Part shown: one piece after another, positions 52,952 through 64,000 of the stretch | How positions within the stretch are numbered: position 1 is the stretch's first letter | Layout of the letters: every line of letters starts with the position of its first letter | Assembly: GCF_020567375.1 (NCBI RefSeq) | Contig: NZ_JAJBZM010000001.1 | Location: forward strand, 357,396-421,395 | Length of the DNA stretch: 64,000 nucleotides | Direction of reading: 5' to 3' | Source of the DNA: Janibacter melonis | Lineage (GTDB): Bacteria > Actinomycetota > Actinomycetes > Actinomycetales > Dermatophilaceae | Notes under the pieces: generated by a model | What the model was told of the DNA's origin: nothing | Databases searched by the model: none | What the model saw: the letters and a program-made list of their open reading frames with translations, nothing else | Translations under genes and position numbers: made by a program

Positions 52952-52970
52952 TCAGGTAAGGGTCACCTTA
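52952..52970. promoter_or_regulatory. Candidate iron box (DtxR/IdeR-like operator)
   Basis: TCAGGTAAGGGTCACCTTA fits the 19-bp DtxR/IdeR consensus (TTAGGTTAGnCTAACCTAA) at about 14 positions and contains the inverted repeat TAAGG-GTCA-CCTTA. It lies between the divergent ABC transporter and antiporter genes, close to the ABC start. Confidence 0.45.
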
Positions 52971-53063
52971 GGGGGCGGCGAGCGGGCGACCGGCAGCGGT
53001 CCGCGGCGACGCGCACGACGCGGCAGCGGTGCGCTGCGGCCCGGACAGGCCTACCCTCCCCTG

Positions 53064-54926
53064 GTGGAGACCGCGATCACCCTCGTGCTGCTCGCCGTGA
53101 CCGTCCTCGCCGGCACCGCGGTGAGCGAGCGGCTCCGGGTGCCGGCACCACTGCTCCTCGTCCTCGTCGGCGCGCTGGGGTCGCTGCTCCCCTTCGCCCC
53201 CACCATCGAGCTGAGCCCCGAGGTCGTGCTGCTCGGCCTGCTGCCGCCGCTGCTCTACTCGGCGGCGCTGCAGACCTCGCTCGTCGACTTCCGCGCCAAC
53301 CGCGGCGCGATCCTCGCCCTGTCCGTCGGGCTCGTCCTCGCGACGACCGCCGTCGTCGCCGTCGTCGTGCGCCAGCTCGTGCCCGACCTCTCCTGGGCGG
53401 CGGCCGTGGCCATCGGCGCCGTCGTCGCCCCGCCCGACGCCGTCGCGGCGACCGCCGTCGCCCGCCGGATCGGCCTGCCCCGCCGGGTCGTGACGATCCT
53501 CGAGGGCGAGTCGCTCTTCAACGACGCGACCGCCCTCGTCGCGCTGCGCACCGCCATCGCCGCAACGGCGGGAGGAGTCGCGGTCCTCGACGTCGCCCTC
53601 GACTTCGTCGTCGCCGCCGGCGGCGGCGCCCTCGTCGGCCTGCTCGCCTTCGTCGTCGTCGCGAAGGTCCGCCGGCGCGTCACCGACCCGCTCCTCGACA
53701 CGGCGATCTCGCTCGTCACCCCCTTCGCCGCCTACATCTGCGCCGAGGAGATCGAGGCCTCCGGCGTCATCGCCGTCGTCGTCGCCGGGCTGCTCCTCGG
53801 CCACAAGGCACCCCTCGTGCAGACCGCCCGCTCCCGGATCACCGAGCAGATGACGTGGGCGAGCACCGCTTTCGTCCTCGAGGGCGCGGTCTTCCTGCTC
53901 ATCGGCCTCCAGGCGAGCGCCCTCGTCGACGAGGTGCGCCGCAGCGACATCGGCGTCGGCAGGGTCGTCCTCGTGTGCCTCGCGGTGCTCGCGACCGTCG
54001 TCGTCGTGCGCGTCGCGTGGGTCTTCAGCACCCGGGCGCTGCTCGGCCGCACCCGGCGGGCCGCCGCCCTGCCGCCCCGTCAGGCCCTCCTCGTCGGCTG
54101 GGCCGGCATGCGCGGCGTCGTCACCCTCGCGGCCGCATACGTCATCCCCGACGACACGCCGCACCGCGAGGTCGTGCTCATGATCGCCTTCACCACGGTG
54201 GCCGGCACGCTCTTCGCCCAGGGGCTCACCCTGCCCCTGCTCACCCGTCTGCTCGGCGTGCCGCCGCCCGACCCCGCCTCCGACGCGCTCGCCCGCGCGA
54301 CGGTCCTGCAGCAGGCCGGCGAGGCCGGTTTCGCCCGGCTCGACGAGCTCGACCCGGCCGAGCTCGGCCCGGAGGAGCACGGGGTCGCCGAGATGGTCCG
54401 CACCCGGGTCGAGCAGCGCAGCTTCGCCGCGTGGGAGCGGCTCGGCACGCGTGACGGCGCGCAGAGCCCGGCCGCCCTCTACGCCAGGGTGCGCCAGGAG
54501 ATGCTCGCCGCCGAGCGGGAGCGGGTGCTCCAGATCCGCAGCGAGGGCGAGATGCCCTCGCAGGTCATCCGCGAGGTCCTCGCGATGCTCGACATCGAGG
54601 AGTCGATGGTCGAGGCCGCGCGTCAGGACGAGCCCGCCCCCGCCCCCACCGCCGACACCGTCGCCGCCGGCGCCTCGTGCGACGACCTCGACGCCCATCC
54701 CGCGCTCGACGAGGCGACGGCGCAGACCTGCCCGGCGTGCGAGGCCGAGGGCACGACGTGGGTGACCCTGCGGCGCTGCCTCGGGTGCGGCGAGGTCGGC
54801 TGCTGCGACTCCTCGCCGCAGCGGCACGCGTCGCGCCACTTCGAGCACACCCAGCACCCCGTCATGCAGTCCGCCGAGCCGGACGAGTCGTGGCGGTGGT
54901 GCTTCGTCCACCAGCTGAGCGGCTGA
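53064..54926 (+). CDS. CPA1-type Na+/H+ antiporter with C-terminal UBP-type zinc finger
   Basis: A 620-residue protein. About residues 1-410 form twelve hydrophobic segments of a CPA1 antiporter, with [30 protein letters not shown] and [16 protein letters not shown] containing the transport Asp. A charged linker with coiled-coil character follows. The last 85 residues form a ubiquitin-hydrolase-type zinc finger: [25 protein letters not shown], then [19 protein letters not shown] and SWRWCFVH. That finger is known from eukaryotic deubiquitinases but is common in actinobacteria with unknown ligand. GTG start; followed 13 bp later by the flavoprotein gene. Confidence 0.87.
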   Translation: METAITLVLLAVTVLAGTAVSERLRVPAPLLLVLVGALGSLLPFAPTIELSPEVVLLGLLPPLLYSAALQTSLVDFRANRGAILALSVGLVLATTAVVAVVVRQLVPDLSWAAAVAIGAVVAPPDAVAATAVARRIGLPRRVVTILEGESLFNDATALVALRTAIAATAGGVAVLDVALDFVVAAGGGALVGLLAFVVVAKVRRRVTDPLLDTAISLVTPFAAYICAEEIEASGVIAVVVAGLLLGHKAPLVQTARSRITEQMTWASTAFVLEGAVFLLIGLQASALVDEVRRSDIGVGRVVLVCLAVLATVVVVRVAWVFSTRALLGRTRRAAALPPRQALLVGWAGMRGVVTLAAAYVIPDDTPHREVVLMIAFTTVAGTLFAQGLTLPLLTRLLGVPPPDPASDALARATVLQQAGEAGFARLDELDPAELGPEEHGVAEMVRTRVEQRSFAAWERLGTRDGAQSPAALYARVRQEMLAAERERVLQIRSEGEMPSQVIREVLAMLDIEESMVEAARQDEPAPAPTADTVAAGASCDDLDAHPALDEATAQTCPACEAEGTTWVTLRRCLGCGEVGCCDSSPQRHASRHFEHTQHPVMQSAEPDESWRWCFVHQLSG

Positions 54927-54939
54927 GAGCAGGCACGTC

Positions 54940-56673
54940 ATGAGCGACCCCGCGATCATCGTCATCGCCCCCGAGCACGGCGACGAGCTGCGTACCCAGT
55001 TCCGGCGCTACGAGGGCGAGTACACCGTCGTCGTCGCCCCCGACCTCGCCTCCGCGGAGGCGCACGGACGCGCGCTCCAGGACGCCGGCACCCCGGTCGC
55101 GCTCTTCGTCACCGAGTCGCTCGTCCCCGGCACCGACATCCACGCCCTGCTCGTCAAGCTCCGCGGTGTCGTGCCGACGGCCCGCCGGGTCGTCCTCTCG
55201 CCGTGGGAGCGCTTCCGCGCCGAGGCCCCGGCGCTGCGCCCCGGGCTGGCGAAGGGGGTGTACGACGCCTTCCTCCTCCTGCCGCGCGGGGTGCGCGACG
55301 AGGAGTTCCACAGCGCGGTCGGCGAGCTGCTCAACGACTGGAACGCGACCGTCGGCGCCCCCGTCGTCGAGACGGTCTCGATCATCGCCCCCTCGCTCAC
55401 CGGCGTCGCCCTCGACGTGCGCGGGCTGCTCGAGCGCACGGGTCTGCCCGTCGGGGTGCACACGCCCGACAGCCCCCGGGGGCGCGAGGTGCTCGCCCGC
55501 TACGACGGGCCGCCCGGGTGGCCCGTCGTCACCGGCGTCGGGCAGCAGGTCGCCCCGGTGCTCGTCACCTCGGCCCGCGAGGTGGCCGCGATGCTCTACG
55601 GCCGTCCCGACGACGTCGACGTCGACGCCGTCGTCGACCTCGTCGTCGTCGGGGCCGGACCGGCCGGTCTGGCCGCCGCGGTCTACGGCTCGAGCGAGGG
55701 GCTGGCCACGGTCGTCGTCGAGAGCGAGGTCGTCGGCGGCCAGGCCGGCACGAGCTCGATGATCCGCAACTACCTCGGCTTCCCCCGTGGCATCTCGGGG
55801 ATGCGCCTGGCCCAGCGCGCGCGGGGCCAGGCGATCCGCTTCGGCACCCGCTTCTTCACCGGGTGGCCGGTCGTCGGCATCGAGGTCGGCGAGGACGGCG
55901 CGCCCCACCGCGTGCGCACCGAGGGCGGCGAGATCGCCGCCCGCGCGGTCGTCCTGGCCACCGGCGTCGACTACCGGCGCCTCGGGGTCCCCTCGGTCGA
56001 GGCCTTCGTCGGCCGGGGCGTGCACTACGGCGCCGCGATGGCGGTCGCCCGCGAGATGGAGGGGCTCGACGCCTACGTCGTCGGCGGCGGCAACTCCGCC
56101 GGGCAGGCCGCGGTCCACCTCGCCCGGTACGCCCGCTCGGTGACCGTCGTCGTCCGACGGCCCGACCTCTCCTCGACGATGTCCTCCTACCTCGTCGGCG
56201 AGATCCGGCACAACCCCCGCATCACCGTCCTCGGGCGCACCGAGATCACCGACGCCGGTGCGCAGGACGCCGACGACGCGGCCCGGCTGGAGTGGCTCGA
56301 GCTCACCGACTGCGACACCGGGCAGAGCCGCCGCGTCCCCGCCGGCGGGCTCTTCCTCCTGCTCGGCGCGCGGACGGCGTGCGACTGGGTGCCCGATGCC
56401 CTCGCCCGCGACGAGCGCGGCTTCGTCCTCACCGGTCGCGACGTGCCCCGCGACGCCTGGGTCGACGGCCGCCCGCCGGCCGACCTGTCGACGACGGTGC
56501 CGGGCGTCTTCGCGGTCGGGGACATCCGCGCCGGCTCGATGAAGCGGGTCGCCTCCGCCGCCGGCGAAGGGGCGTCCGTCGTCCCCCAGGTGCACCTCCA
56601 CCTCTCCCCTGAGGCTCCCCCGTCGCCCGGCCCGACCGCCACGGCACCCGCGCCACGCCGGACGTCGACTTGA
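54940..56673 (+). CDS. Fused regulator-like / thioredoxin reductase-like FAD oxidoreductase lacking CxxC
   Basis: A 577-residue protein. The first 120 residues resemble a response-regulator receiver fold ([20 protein letters not shown]) without clear phospho-site; a thioredoxin-like middle (about 140-220) follows. The flavoprotein part has [20 protein letters not shown] near residue 236 and [20 protein letters not shown] near residue 381. At the place of the redox CxxC there is [11 protein letters not shown] near residue 360, so it cannot be a disulfide reductase of the usual kind. It lies downstream of the UBP-finger antiporter, probably co-transcribed. Confidence 0.83.
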   Translation: MSDPAIIVIAPEHGDELRTQFRRYEGEYTVVVAPDLASAEAHGRALQDAGTPVALFVTESLVPGTDIHALLVKLRGVVPTARRVVLSPWERFRAEAPALRPGLAKGVYDAFLLLPRGVRDEEFHSAVGELLNDWNATVGAPVVETVSIIAPSLTGVALDVRGLLERTGLPVGVHTPDSPRGREVLARYDGPPGWPVVTGVGQQVAPVLVTSAREVAAMLYGRPDDVDVDAVVDLVVVGAGPAGLAAAVYGSSEGLATVVVESEVVGGQAGTSSMIRNYLGFPRGISGMRLAQRARGQAIRFGTRFFTGWPVVGIEVGEDGAPHRVRTEGGEIAARAVVLATGVDYRRLGVPSVEAFVGRGVHYGAAMAVAREMEGLDAYVVGGGNSAGQAAVHLARYARSVTVVVRRPDLSSTMSSYLVGEIRHNPRITVLGRTEITDAGAQDADDAARLEWLELTDCDTGQSRRVPAGGLFLLLGARTACDWVPDALARDERGFVLTGRDVPRDAWVDGRPPADLSTTVPGVFAVGDIRAGSMKRVASAAGEGASVVPQVHLHLSPEAPPSPGPTATAPAPRRTST

Positions 56674-56693
56674 GTTAACTCATATATGAGTTA
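56672..56693. promoter_or_regulatory. Palindromic operator/promoter of the HTH-MurA gene
   Basis: An AT-rich island in GC-rich DNA carries two overlapping perfect palindromes, GAGTTAACTC (56672-56681) and TAACTCATATATGAGTTA (56676-56693), giving three GAGTT half-sites. It ends about 12 bp before the GTG start, so it would overlap the -10 region of a leaderless or short-leader transcript. The gene's own HTH is the obvious ligand; this is inference. Confidence 0.65.
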
Positions 56694-56704
56694 CCTTGGA
56701 CGAC

Positions 56705-58243
56705 GTGAGTGACGACTACCTGAACCGCATCGGCCTGCTGATCCGCGACGCCCGCGTCAAGCGCGGCATGTCCCAGTCCGAGCTGGCCGGCGTCCTGGAG
56801 ACCAGCCAGGGCGCCGTGACCCGCGTCGAGTCCGGCAAGCAGAACCTCACGCTGGACTCCCTGGCCAAGATCAGCGAGGCCCTCGACACCGAGTTCCTCT
56901 CCTTCGGCAAGTCCGGCGTCGACGGCGCCGTGCACCTGCGCATCGAGGGCGGGCGGCAGCTGTCGGGCGCCATCGACGTCAAGACGAGCAAGAACGCCGC
57001 CGTCGCGCTGCTGTGCGCCTCGCTGCTCAACAAGGGCACGACGACCCTGCGCAGCCTGGCCCGCATCGAGGAGGTCAACCGCATCCTCGAGGTGCTGCAC
57101 TCCATCGGCGTGCAGACGCAGTGGCTGCCCGACTCCAACGACCTGCGGATCACCCCGCCGGCCCGTCTCGACCTCGCGAGCATGGACGAGGCCGCGGCCC
57201 GCCGCACCCGCACGGTCATCATGTTCCTCGGCCCGCTGCTGCACGACATGCCGCAGTTCCGCCTGCCCTACGCCGGTGGCTGCGACCTCGGCACCCGCAC
57301 GGTCGAGCCGCACCTCGCCTCACTCAAGCACTTCGGGCTCGACGTCGAGGCCACCCAGGGCTTCTACGAGGCCCGTGTCAGCGACGCCGTCGGCACCGAC
57401 AAGACGATCGTGCTCACCGAGCGCGGCGACACCGTCACCGAGAACGCCCTCATGGCCGCCGCCCGCGACACCGGCACGACGACCATCCGCAACGCCAGCC
57501 CCAACTACATGGTCCAGGACCTGTGCTTCTTCCTCGAGAAGCTCGGCGTGAGCATCGAGGGCATCGGCACGACGACCCTGCGGGTGCGCGGCGTCGCCGA
57601 GATCGACGTCGACGTCGAGTACAGCCCGAGCGAGGACCCGATCGAGGCGATGAGCCTCATCGCGGCCGCGGTCGTCACCGGCAGCGAGATCACCATCCGC
57701 CGTTCCCCCATCGAGTTCCTCGAGATCGAGCTGGCGACGCTCGAGCAGATGGGCATGCGCTACACGCTCTCGCCGGAGTACACGGCCGCCAACGGCCGCA
57801 CGCGCCTCGTCGACATCACGACCCACCCCGGGCCGCTCAAGGCGCCGATCGACAAGATCCACCCGCTGCCCTTCCCGGGTCTGAACATCGACAACCTGCC
57901 CTTCTTCGCGCTCATCGCGGCGTGCGCCGAGGGCACGACGACGATCCACGACTGGGTCTACGAGAACCGCGCGATCTACCTCACCGAGCTGACGAAGATC
58001 GGCGGGCACGTCACCCTGCTCGACCCGCACCGCGTGCAGATCACCGGCCCGACCCGGTGGCGCGCGAACGAGGTCGCCTGCCCGCCGGCGCTGCGCCCCG
58101 GCGTCGTCGTCCTGCTCGCGATGCTCGCCGCCCCGGGCGTGAGCTTCCTGCGCAACGTCTACGTCATCAACCGCGGCTACGAGGACCTCGCCGAGCGCCT
58201 CAACGCCCTGGGCGCCGACGTGCGCCCCTTCCGGGACATCTGA
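56705..58243 (+). CDS. MurA-like enolpyruvyl transferase with N-terminal XRE helix-turn-helix
   Basis: A 512-residue fusion. Residues 6-62 form a Cro/C1-type HTH (LNRIGLLIRDARVKRGMSQS, ELAGVLETSQGAVTRVESGK). Residues about 75-510 form a complete EPSP-synthase/MurA fold with KTSKNAAVALLCASLLNKGT, the Cys loop PYAGGCDLGTRTVEPH (Cys193, matching MurA Cys115), and RPGVVVLLAMLAAPG. It may both make UDP-GlcNAc-enolpyruvate and bind DNA, or be a regulator that senses UDP-GlcNAc. An operator-like palindrome lies directly upstream. GTG 56705 is preferred; TTG 56696 is possible. Confidence 0.87.
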   Translation: MSDDYLNRIGLLIRDARVKRGMSQSELAGVLETSQGAVTRVESGKQNLTLDSLAKISEALDTEFLSFGKSGVDGAVHLRIEGGRQLSGAIDVKTSKNAAVALLCASLLNKGTTTLRSLARIEEVNRILEVLHSIGVQTQWLPDSNDLRITPPARLDLASMDEAAARRTRTVIMFLGPLLHDMPQFRLPYAGGCDLGTRTVEPHLASLKHFGLDVEATQGFYEARVSDAVGTDKTIVLTERGDTVTENALMAAARDTGTTTIRNASPNYMVQDLCFFLEKLGVSIEGIGTTTLRVRGVAEIDVDVEYSPSEDPIEAMSLIAAAVVTGSEITIRRSPIEFLEIELATLEQMGMRYTLSPEYTAANGRTRLVDITTHPGPLKAPIDKIHPLPFPGLNIDNLPFFALIAACAEGTTTIHDWVYENRAIYLTELTKIGGHVTLLDPHRVQITGPTRWRANEVACPPALRPGVVVLLAMLAAPGVSFLRNVYVINRGYEDLAERLNALGADVRPFRDI

Positions 58244-58374
58244 GCCCGGCCCATCCGCGCCACCCGGACGAAGGGAGGGCCCCGCACCTCGGGGTGACGG
58301 GCCCACCCATCGTCGCCGGGGGGGCGCCCGCCGGGCCGCCGCAGCGGCGCCGCGCCACCACGCACGGCGCCCGC

Positions 58375-58487
58375 CGGGGGCCCCCCCCGGCCCCCCCCCC
58401 GCCCCCCCCCCCCCCGCCCCCCCCCCCCCCCCGGCCGGGGGGGGGGCCCCCCCCCGGGGGGGGGCGGGCCCCCCCCTCCCTCGCCGG
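58375..58487. other. Extreme G/C homopolymer tract, probable sequence or assembly error
   Basis: The gap between the HTH-MurA gene and dxs contains more than 100 bases of almost pure C and G runs, unlike anything else in the window. The sequence before it (58270 onward) looks like an ordinary terminator region with GGGCCC arms. It probably hides a strong hairpin that was misread. No gene is supported here. Confidence 0.7.
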
Positions 58488-58502
58488 TGGGGCGACAGCC
58501 GG

Positions 58503-60365
58503 TCAGCGGCTGCGGAGCAGCTCCTCGACGATCGGCTCCGGGGTGAGGCCGACGGCCTCGAGCACCTGGCCGCGCGACGCGTGCTGGATGAACTCCTTGG
58601 GCAGGCCGAAGCGGTGCACGGGCACGCCGACCCCGCCGTCCTGCAGGGCGCGAGCCACCTCTGAGCCGACACCGCCGGCGACCGAGTTGTCCTCGAGCAC
58701 GGCGACGCGGCCGCTGCGGGCGGCGAGCGCGACGAGCGCCTCCGGCACCGGGAGCACCCAGCGCGGGTCGACGACGAGGGTGGTCAGCCCCTCGGCCGCG
58801 AGCTTCTCGGCGACGGTCGTCGAGGTGCCCGCCATCGCGCCCACCGAGACGACGAGGACGTCGGGGTCGACCTGGGGGTCGCCGAGCAGGACGTCGAGAC
58901 CCTCGTGCGTCGCCACCGCCTCGATCGGGTCGGCGACGCTGCCCTTGGGGAAGCGCACGACGGTCGGGCCGTCGGTGACGTCGACCGCCTCGCGGACGGC
59001 TCGGCGGATCTGCTGGCCGTCGCGGGGAGCGGCCAGGCGCAGCCCGGGGACGATCGCGGCGAGCGACATGTCCCACATGCCGTGGTGGCTCGCGCCGTCC
59101 GGTCCGGTGACGCCGGAGCGGTCGAGCACGAAGGTGACGCCGGCGCGGTGCATCGCGCAGTCCATGAGGAGCTGGTCGAAGGCGCGGTTCAAGAAGGTCG
59201 CGTAGATCGCGACGACGGGGTGCAGGCCTGCGTACGCGAGGCCCGCGGCCATCGTCGTCGCGTGCTGCTCGGCGATGCCGACGTCGAAGATGCGGTCGGG
59301 GTAGGCGTCGGCGAAGGGCTGCAGGCCGACCGGCATCATCATCGCCGCGGTGATCGCGACGACGTCCTCGCGCTCGGCGCCGAGGGCGACCATCTCGTCG
59401 CTGAACTCGTCGGTCCAGCTCCGCCCGGCGATCTCCAGCGGCAGGCCCGTCTCGGGGTTGATCTTGCCGACGGCGTGGAACTGGTCGGCGACGTCGTCGA
59501 CGGCGTGGTCGTAGCCACGTCCCTTCTGCGTGATGCAGTGGACGAGCACCGGTCCGCCGAAGGCCTTGGCGCGGCGCAGCGCCTGCTCGAGCGCACCGAG
59601 GTCGTGCCCGTCGACCGGGCCGAGGTACTTGATGCCGAGGTCCTCGAACATCCCCTGCGGCGCCCAGAAGTCCTTCGCGCCCTTCTTCATCGAGTGGAAG
59701 GCCTGGTAGGCGGTCCGCCCGACGACGGGGGTGCGGGTCAGCTTGTCCTTGCCCCAGTCGAGGACCTGCTCGTACTGGCGGTTGGTGCGCAGCATCGCGA
59801 GGTGGTCGGCGAGCCCGCCGATCGTCGGGGCGTAGCTGCGCTCGTTGTCGTTGACGACGATGACGAGGGGCAGGTCCTTCTCGGAGGCGATGTTGTTCAG
59901 CGCCTCCCAGGCCATGCCGCCGGTGAGGGCCCCGTCGCCGATGACGGCGACGACGTGACGGTCCTCGCCGCGCAGCCGGTAGCCGGACGCGATGCCCTCG
60001 GCCCACGAGAGCGAGGTCGAGGCATGGCTGTTCTCCACGACGTCGTGCGGGGACTCGGCGCGGCTCGGGTACCCCGAGAGGCCGTCCTTGACGCGCAGGG
60101 CGGAGAAGTCGCTGCGGCCGGTGAGGATCTTGTGCACGTAGGACTGGTGCCCGGTGTCGAAGACGAGCGTGTCGCTCGGGCTGTCGAAGACGCGGTGCAG
60201 CGCCATGGTCAGCTCGACGACCCCGAGGTTCGGCCCGAGGTGACCCCCGGTGCGCGACACCTCGCGCACGAGGAAGGCCCGGATGTCGGCGGCGAGCGCG
60301 TCGAGCTCCTCCGGCGTCATCTCGTCGAGGTCGCGAGGACCGCTGATGCGCTCCAGGTCCGTCAC
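58503..60365 (-). CDS. dxs: 1-deoxy-D-xylulose-5-phosphate synthase
   Basis: A 620-residue DXS. Recognisable parts are [36 protein letters not shown], the thiamine diphosphate motif [16 protein letters not shown], and the pyrimidine domain with [38 protein letters not shown] and a C-terminal transketolase-like domain. It condenses pyruvate and glyceraldehyde-3-phosphate for the MEP isoprenoid pathway. The GTG start at 60365 follows GGAAGGA. It is convergent with the HTH-MurA gene across a damaged-looking GC tract. Confidence 0.94.
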   Translation of the reverse strand: MTDLERISGPRDLDEMTPEELDALAADIRAFLVREVSRTGGHLGPNLGVVELTMALHRVFDSPSDTLVFDTGHQSYVHKILTGRSDFSALRVKDGLSGYPSRAESPHDVVENSHASTSLSWAEGIASGYRLRGEDRHVVAVIGDGALTGGMAWEALNNIASEKDLPLVIVVNDNERSYAPTIGGLADHLAMLRTNRQYEQVLDWGKDKLTRTPVVGRTAYQAFHSMKKGAKDFWAPQGMFEDLGIKYLGPVDGHDLGALEQALRRAKAFGGPVLVHCITQKGRGYDHAVDDVADQFHAVGKINPETGLPLEIAGRSWTDEFSDEMVALGAEREDVVAITAAMMMPVGLQPFADAYPDRIFDVGIAEQHATTMAAGLAYAGLHPVVAIYATFLNRAFDQLLMDCAMHRAGVTFVLDRSGVTGPDGASHHGMWDMSLAAIVPGLRLAAPRDGQQIRRAVREAVDVTDGPTVVRFPKGSVADPIEAVATHEGLDVLLGDPQVDPDVLVVSVGAMAGTSTTVAEKLAAEGLTTLVVDPRWVLPVPEALVALAARSGRVAVLEDNSVAGGVGSEVARALQDGGVGVPVHRFGLPKEFIQHASRGQVLEAVGLTPEPIVEELLRSR

Positions 60366-60482
60366 CGGCTGTGTCCTTCCGAGGGATGGGCGCACGGGTG
60401 CGTGCACACGAGCAGCCAGTCTAGGTGCCCCCGGCTGGGCGCTCCCTGCGAGGAGGGCTCGGCGTGGCGGGTGCCGCCGACG

Positions 60483-60851
60483 TCACATCCGCGGCACGTA
60501 GGTGCGTCCGGCGAGGGCGTCGCGGACCAGCTCGACCCCGTGCTCGGCGGTGCGCAGCCGACGCCCCTCCGCCTCGAGCGCGGCGAGCAGCGGCTCGAGG
60601 GTGCCCGCTGGCAGCTCGGCGACCATGGCGACCCGGGCCTCGCGGTAGGCCTGCCGCGTCGCGTCGACCTGCGCGCGCACGTGCAGCCGGGCGAGCCAGG
60701 CGAGCGCGACGGGGTGGCGGCGCAGCACGTCGTGCGCGCGGTAGTCCGGCGGGCACTGGTCGAGCAGCCAGCCGGCGACATCGCCCTGCCAGCCCGTCGT
60801 GCCCGGCGGGCGCACGCCTGGTGGCCACCCCGGAGGCACGTGCTCGAACAT
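60483..60851 (-). CDS. Small conserved hypothetical protein
   Basis: A 122-residue mostly helical protein (WLARLHVRAQVDATRQAYRE, LPAGTLEPLLAALEAEGRRL) with a proline/glycine-rich start. I do not recognise a domain, but the HPVALAWLARLHVRAQVDAT segment looks like a conserved actinobacterial family usually near dxs. The ATG at 60851 is the first start. It lies upstream of dxs in the same direction with a gap of about 115 bp. Confidence 0.65.
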   Translation of the reverse strand: MFEHVPPGWPPGVRPPGTTGWQGDVAGWLLDQCPPDYRAHDVLRRHPVALAWLARLHVRAQVDATRQAYREARVAMVAELPAGTLEPLLAALEAEGRRLRTAEHGVELVRDALAGRTYVPRM

Positions 60852-60914
60852 GCGTTCGATGCTACCCGCCCCCGACGACGCCCGCCCCTCCCCCTTCGCC
60901 CCTCCCCCCTTCGC

Positions 60915-60972
60915 CGAGGTATGAAGATCGGTCGCCCGGACGGGGTCCGTGGCGACCGATCTCCATACCTCG
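60915..60972. repeat. Long palindrome (22-bp arms, one mismatch)
   Basis: Arms 60915-60936 and 60951-60972 pair at 21 of 22 positions; the arm begins CGAGGTATG and ends AGATCGGTCGCC. The 14-nt loop, CGGACGGGGTCCGT, can form its own small hairpin. It lies 5 bp downstream of the SDR stop, so a terminator role is possible, although no T run is present. Confidence 0.85.
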
Positions 60973-60977
60973 CGGGG

Positions 60978-61703
60978 TCAGGGGTGGACGGGGCGGATGC
61001 TCAGTTCCTCGACCATCGCCTCGGGGCTCGCGTCGACGGCCAGACGGACGGTCGCGGCCACGGAGTCGGCCCGCAGGTGCTCGTCCGGGTCGTAGGCGCG
61101 CCCCTTCGAGCGCTGGAGGTCGACCTGCATGTCGGTGTCGACCCGCCCCGGGTGGATCGAGCACACCCGCACCTGGCCGCGCTCCTCCTCGCGCAGGGCG
61201 TCGGTGAGCGCGCGGACGGCGAACTTCGAGGCGGAGTACGACCCACCCCCGGCGCGCGAGGAGAAGCCGGACCCGGAGTTGATGACGACGACCTGGCCGC
61301 GCGCCTCGCGCAGCGCCGGGAGCAGCCGGCGCGTGAGGTCGGCGACCGCGACGACGTTGACCTCGAGCTGCACCCGCCAGTCCTCGCGCGTCAGCTCCTC
61401 CACCGTCCCGCTGCGGGCGATCCCCGCGCTGTGGACAAGGACCTCGAGACGTCCGCCGAGGACCTCGGCGGCGTGATCGACCGCGGCCGCGGTCTGCGCG
61501 TCGTCGCTCAGCTCGGCGACGAAGGGGTGAGCCGTGCACCCCTTCGTCGACAGGGCGGCGACCGTCTCGGCGACGGAGGCCTCGTCCCGCCCGCCGACGA
61601 GCAGGTCGTGGGTCGGGGCGAGGACCTCGCAGATCGCGCGGCCGATGCCGCGGGTCCCGCCGGTGACGAGGGCGAGGGGACGTCGGGTGGGCTCGATGGT
61701 CAT
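60978..61703 (-). CDS. Short-chain dehydrogenase/reductase
   Basis: A 241-residue classical SDR: NAD(P) motif LVTGGTRGIGRAICEVLA (residues 12-29), the catalytic Ser in NSGSGFSSRAGGGS, and YSASKFAVRALTDALREEE with the Tyr-x3-Lys pair. An ADDAQTAAAV...VLVHSAGIARSG region matches the NNAG strand with Ser in its place. The substrate is unknown. The ATG at 61703 starts MTIEPTRRPLALVTGG. Two CGAAGGGG motifs in opposite orientation lie 11 bp apart inside the gene (61520 and 61539). Confidence 0.88.
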   Translation of the reverse strand: MTIEPTRRPLALVTGGTRGIGRAICEVLAPTHDLLVGGRDEASVAETVAALSTKGCTAHPFVAELSDDAQTAAAVDHAAEVLGGRLEVLVHSAGIARSGTVEELTREDWRVQLEVNVVAVADLTRRLLPALREARGQVVVINSGSGFSSRAGGGSYSASKFAVRALTDALREEERGQVRVCSIHPGRVDTDMQVDLQRSKGRAYDPDEHLRADSVAATVRLAVDASPEAMVEELSIRPVHP

Positions 61704-61780
61704 GGCCCCACCCTAGGGACGCCGGCGGCCCGGCCCCCACGAAGGGGGACCGGGCCGTCGGGCGTCGTGCGCGGGTCTCG

Positions 61781-64000
<2,220 letters not shown>

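Noticed and set aside
58244-58502. Reading frames running through the poly-C/poly-G tract
   Set aside because: They translate to runs of proline and glycine and depend on a tract that is probably misassembled.

Overview
The window is very GC-rich DNA (roughly 70-75% by eye). It has strong G/C third-position bias, many GTG starts and many ATGA/GTGA gene overlaps. Gene content is that of a high-GC actinobacterium: DUF3000 next to ribonuclease D, the HemE/HemY/HemQ coproporphyrin-type haem genes, a MarP-like membrane protease, separate LigC and LigD-polymerase genes, a 13E12-type DUF222-HNH protein and a TreS-like GH13 enzyme. An Intrasporangiaceae-like organism (Janibacter or relatives) fits, but this placement is inference. 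No rRNA, prophage, classical IS element or CRISPR array is visible.

Layout. 0-5 kb: truncated thiolase, TetR regulator and acyl-CoA oxidase-like enzyme (fatty-acid oxidation), a flavodoxin-like reductase and a MarP-like protease. 5-13 kb: HxlR regulator with a divergent NAD(P)-binding protein, a superinfection-immunity-like protein, an atypical response regulator divergent from a DadA-like oxidoreductase, an MFS transporter, an ABC exporter pair and a GNAT protein. 13-18 kb: DUF222-HNH protein, PAT-like acetyltransferase, a REP-like repeat cluster, tRNA-Val(CAC), and pabB-pabC plus a TIGR02611-like membrane protein. 18-21.3 kb: a tightly overlapped LLM oxidoreductase/TreS-like/DUF6328-like operon. 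21-25.8 kb: small protein, LuxR regulator, secreted ScyD/ScyE-like propeller ending in seven histidines, a tRNA cluster (Val, Cys, Gly) and a YihY/BrkB protein. 25.9-33 kb: AidB-like acyl-CoA dehydrogenase, PPK2, RibD-like reductase, alpha/beta hydrolase, LigC-like ligase and LigD-type polymerase. 33-42.7 kb: secreted nuclease, MsrB, a DUF559 nuclease cassette with long inverted repeats, hemQ-hemY, DUF4349 lipoprotein, hemE and a DMT transporter. 42.7-46.5 kb: an unknown protein between about 70-bp direct repeats, then DUF3000 and ribonuclease D. 46-51 kb: hydrolase and a fadA-fadB operon. 51-64 kb: ABC transporter, an antiporter with a UBP zinc finger, a fused regulator/TrxR-like flavoprotein, an HTH-MurA fusion, dxs, a small protein, an SDR and a 5'-truncated aconitase.

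The most unusual signals are in the DNA rather than in single genes. (1) The octamer CGAAGGGG occurs about once per kb in both orientations. It forms inverted pairs in terminator-like hairpins and coincides with rare GAA and CTT codons, which resembles a DNA-uptake-type signal. (2) A DUF559 (PD-(D/E)XK) gene is enclosed by 69-86 bp inverted repeats that are themselves hairpins, resembling an undescribed mobile cassette. (3) An orphan gene lies between near-identical direct repeats that duplicate the start and upstream region of the neighbouring transporter gene. (4) Several intergenic palindrome families recur in the window.
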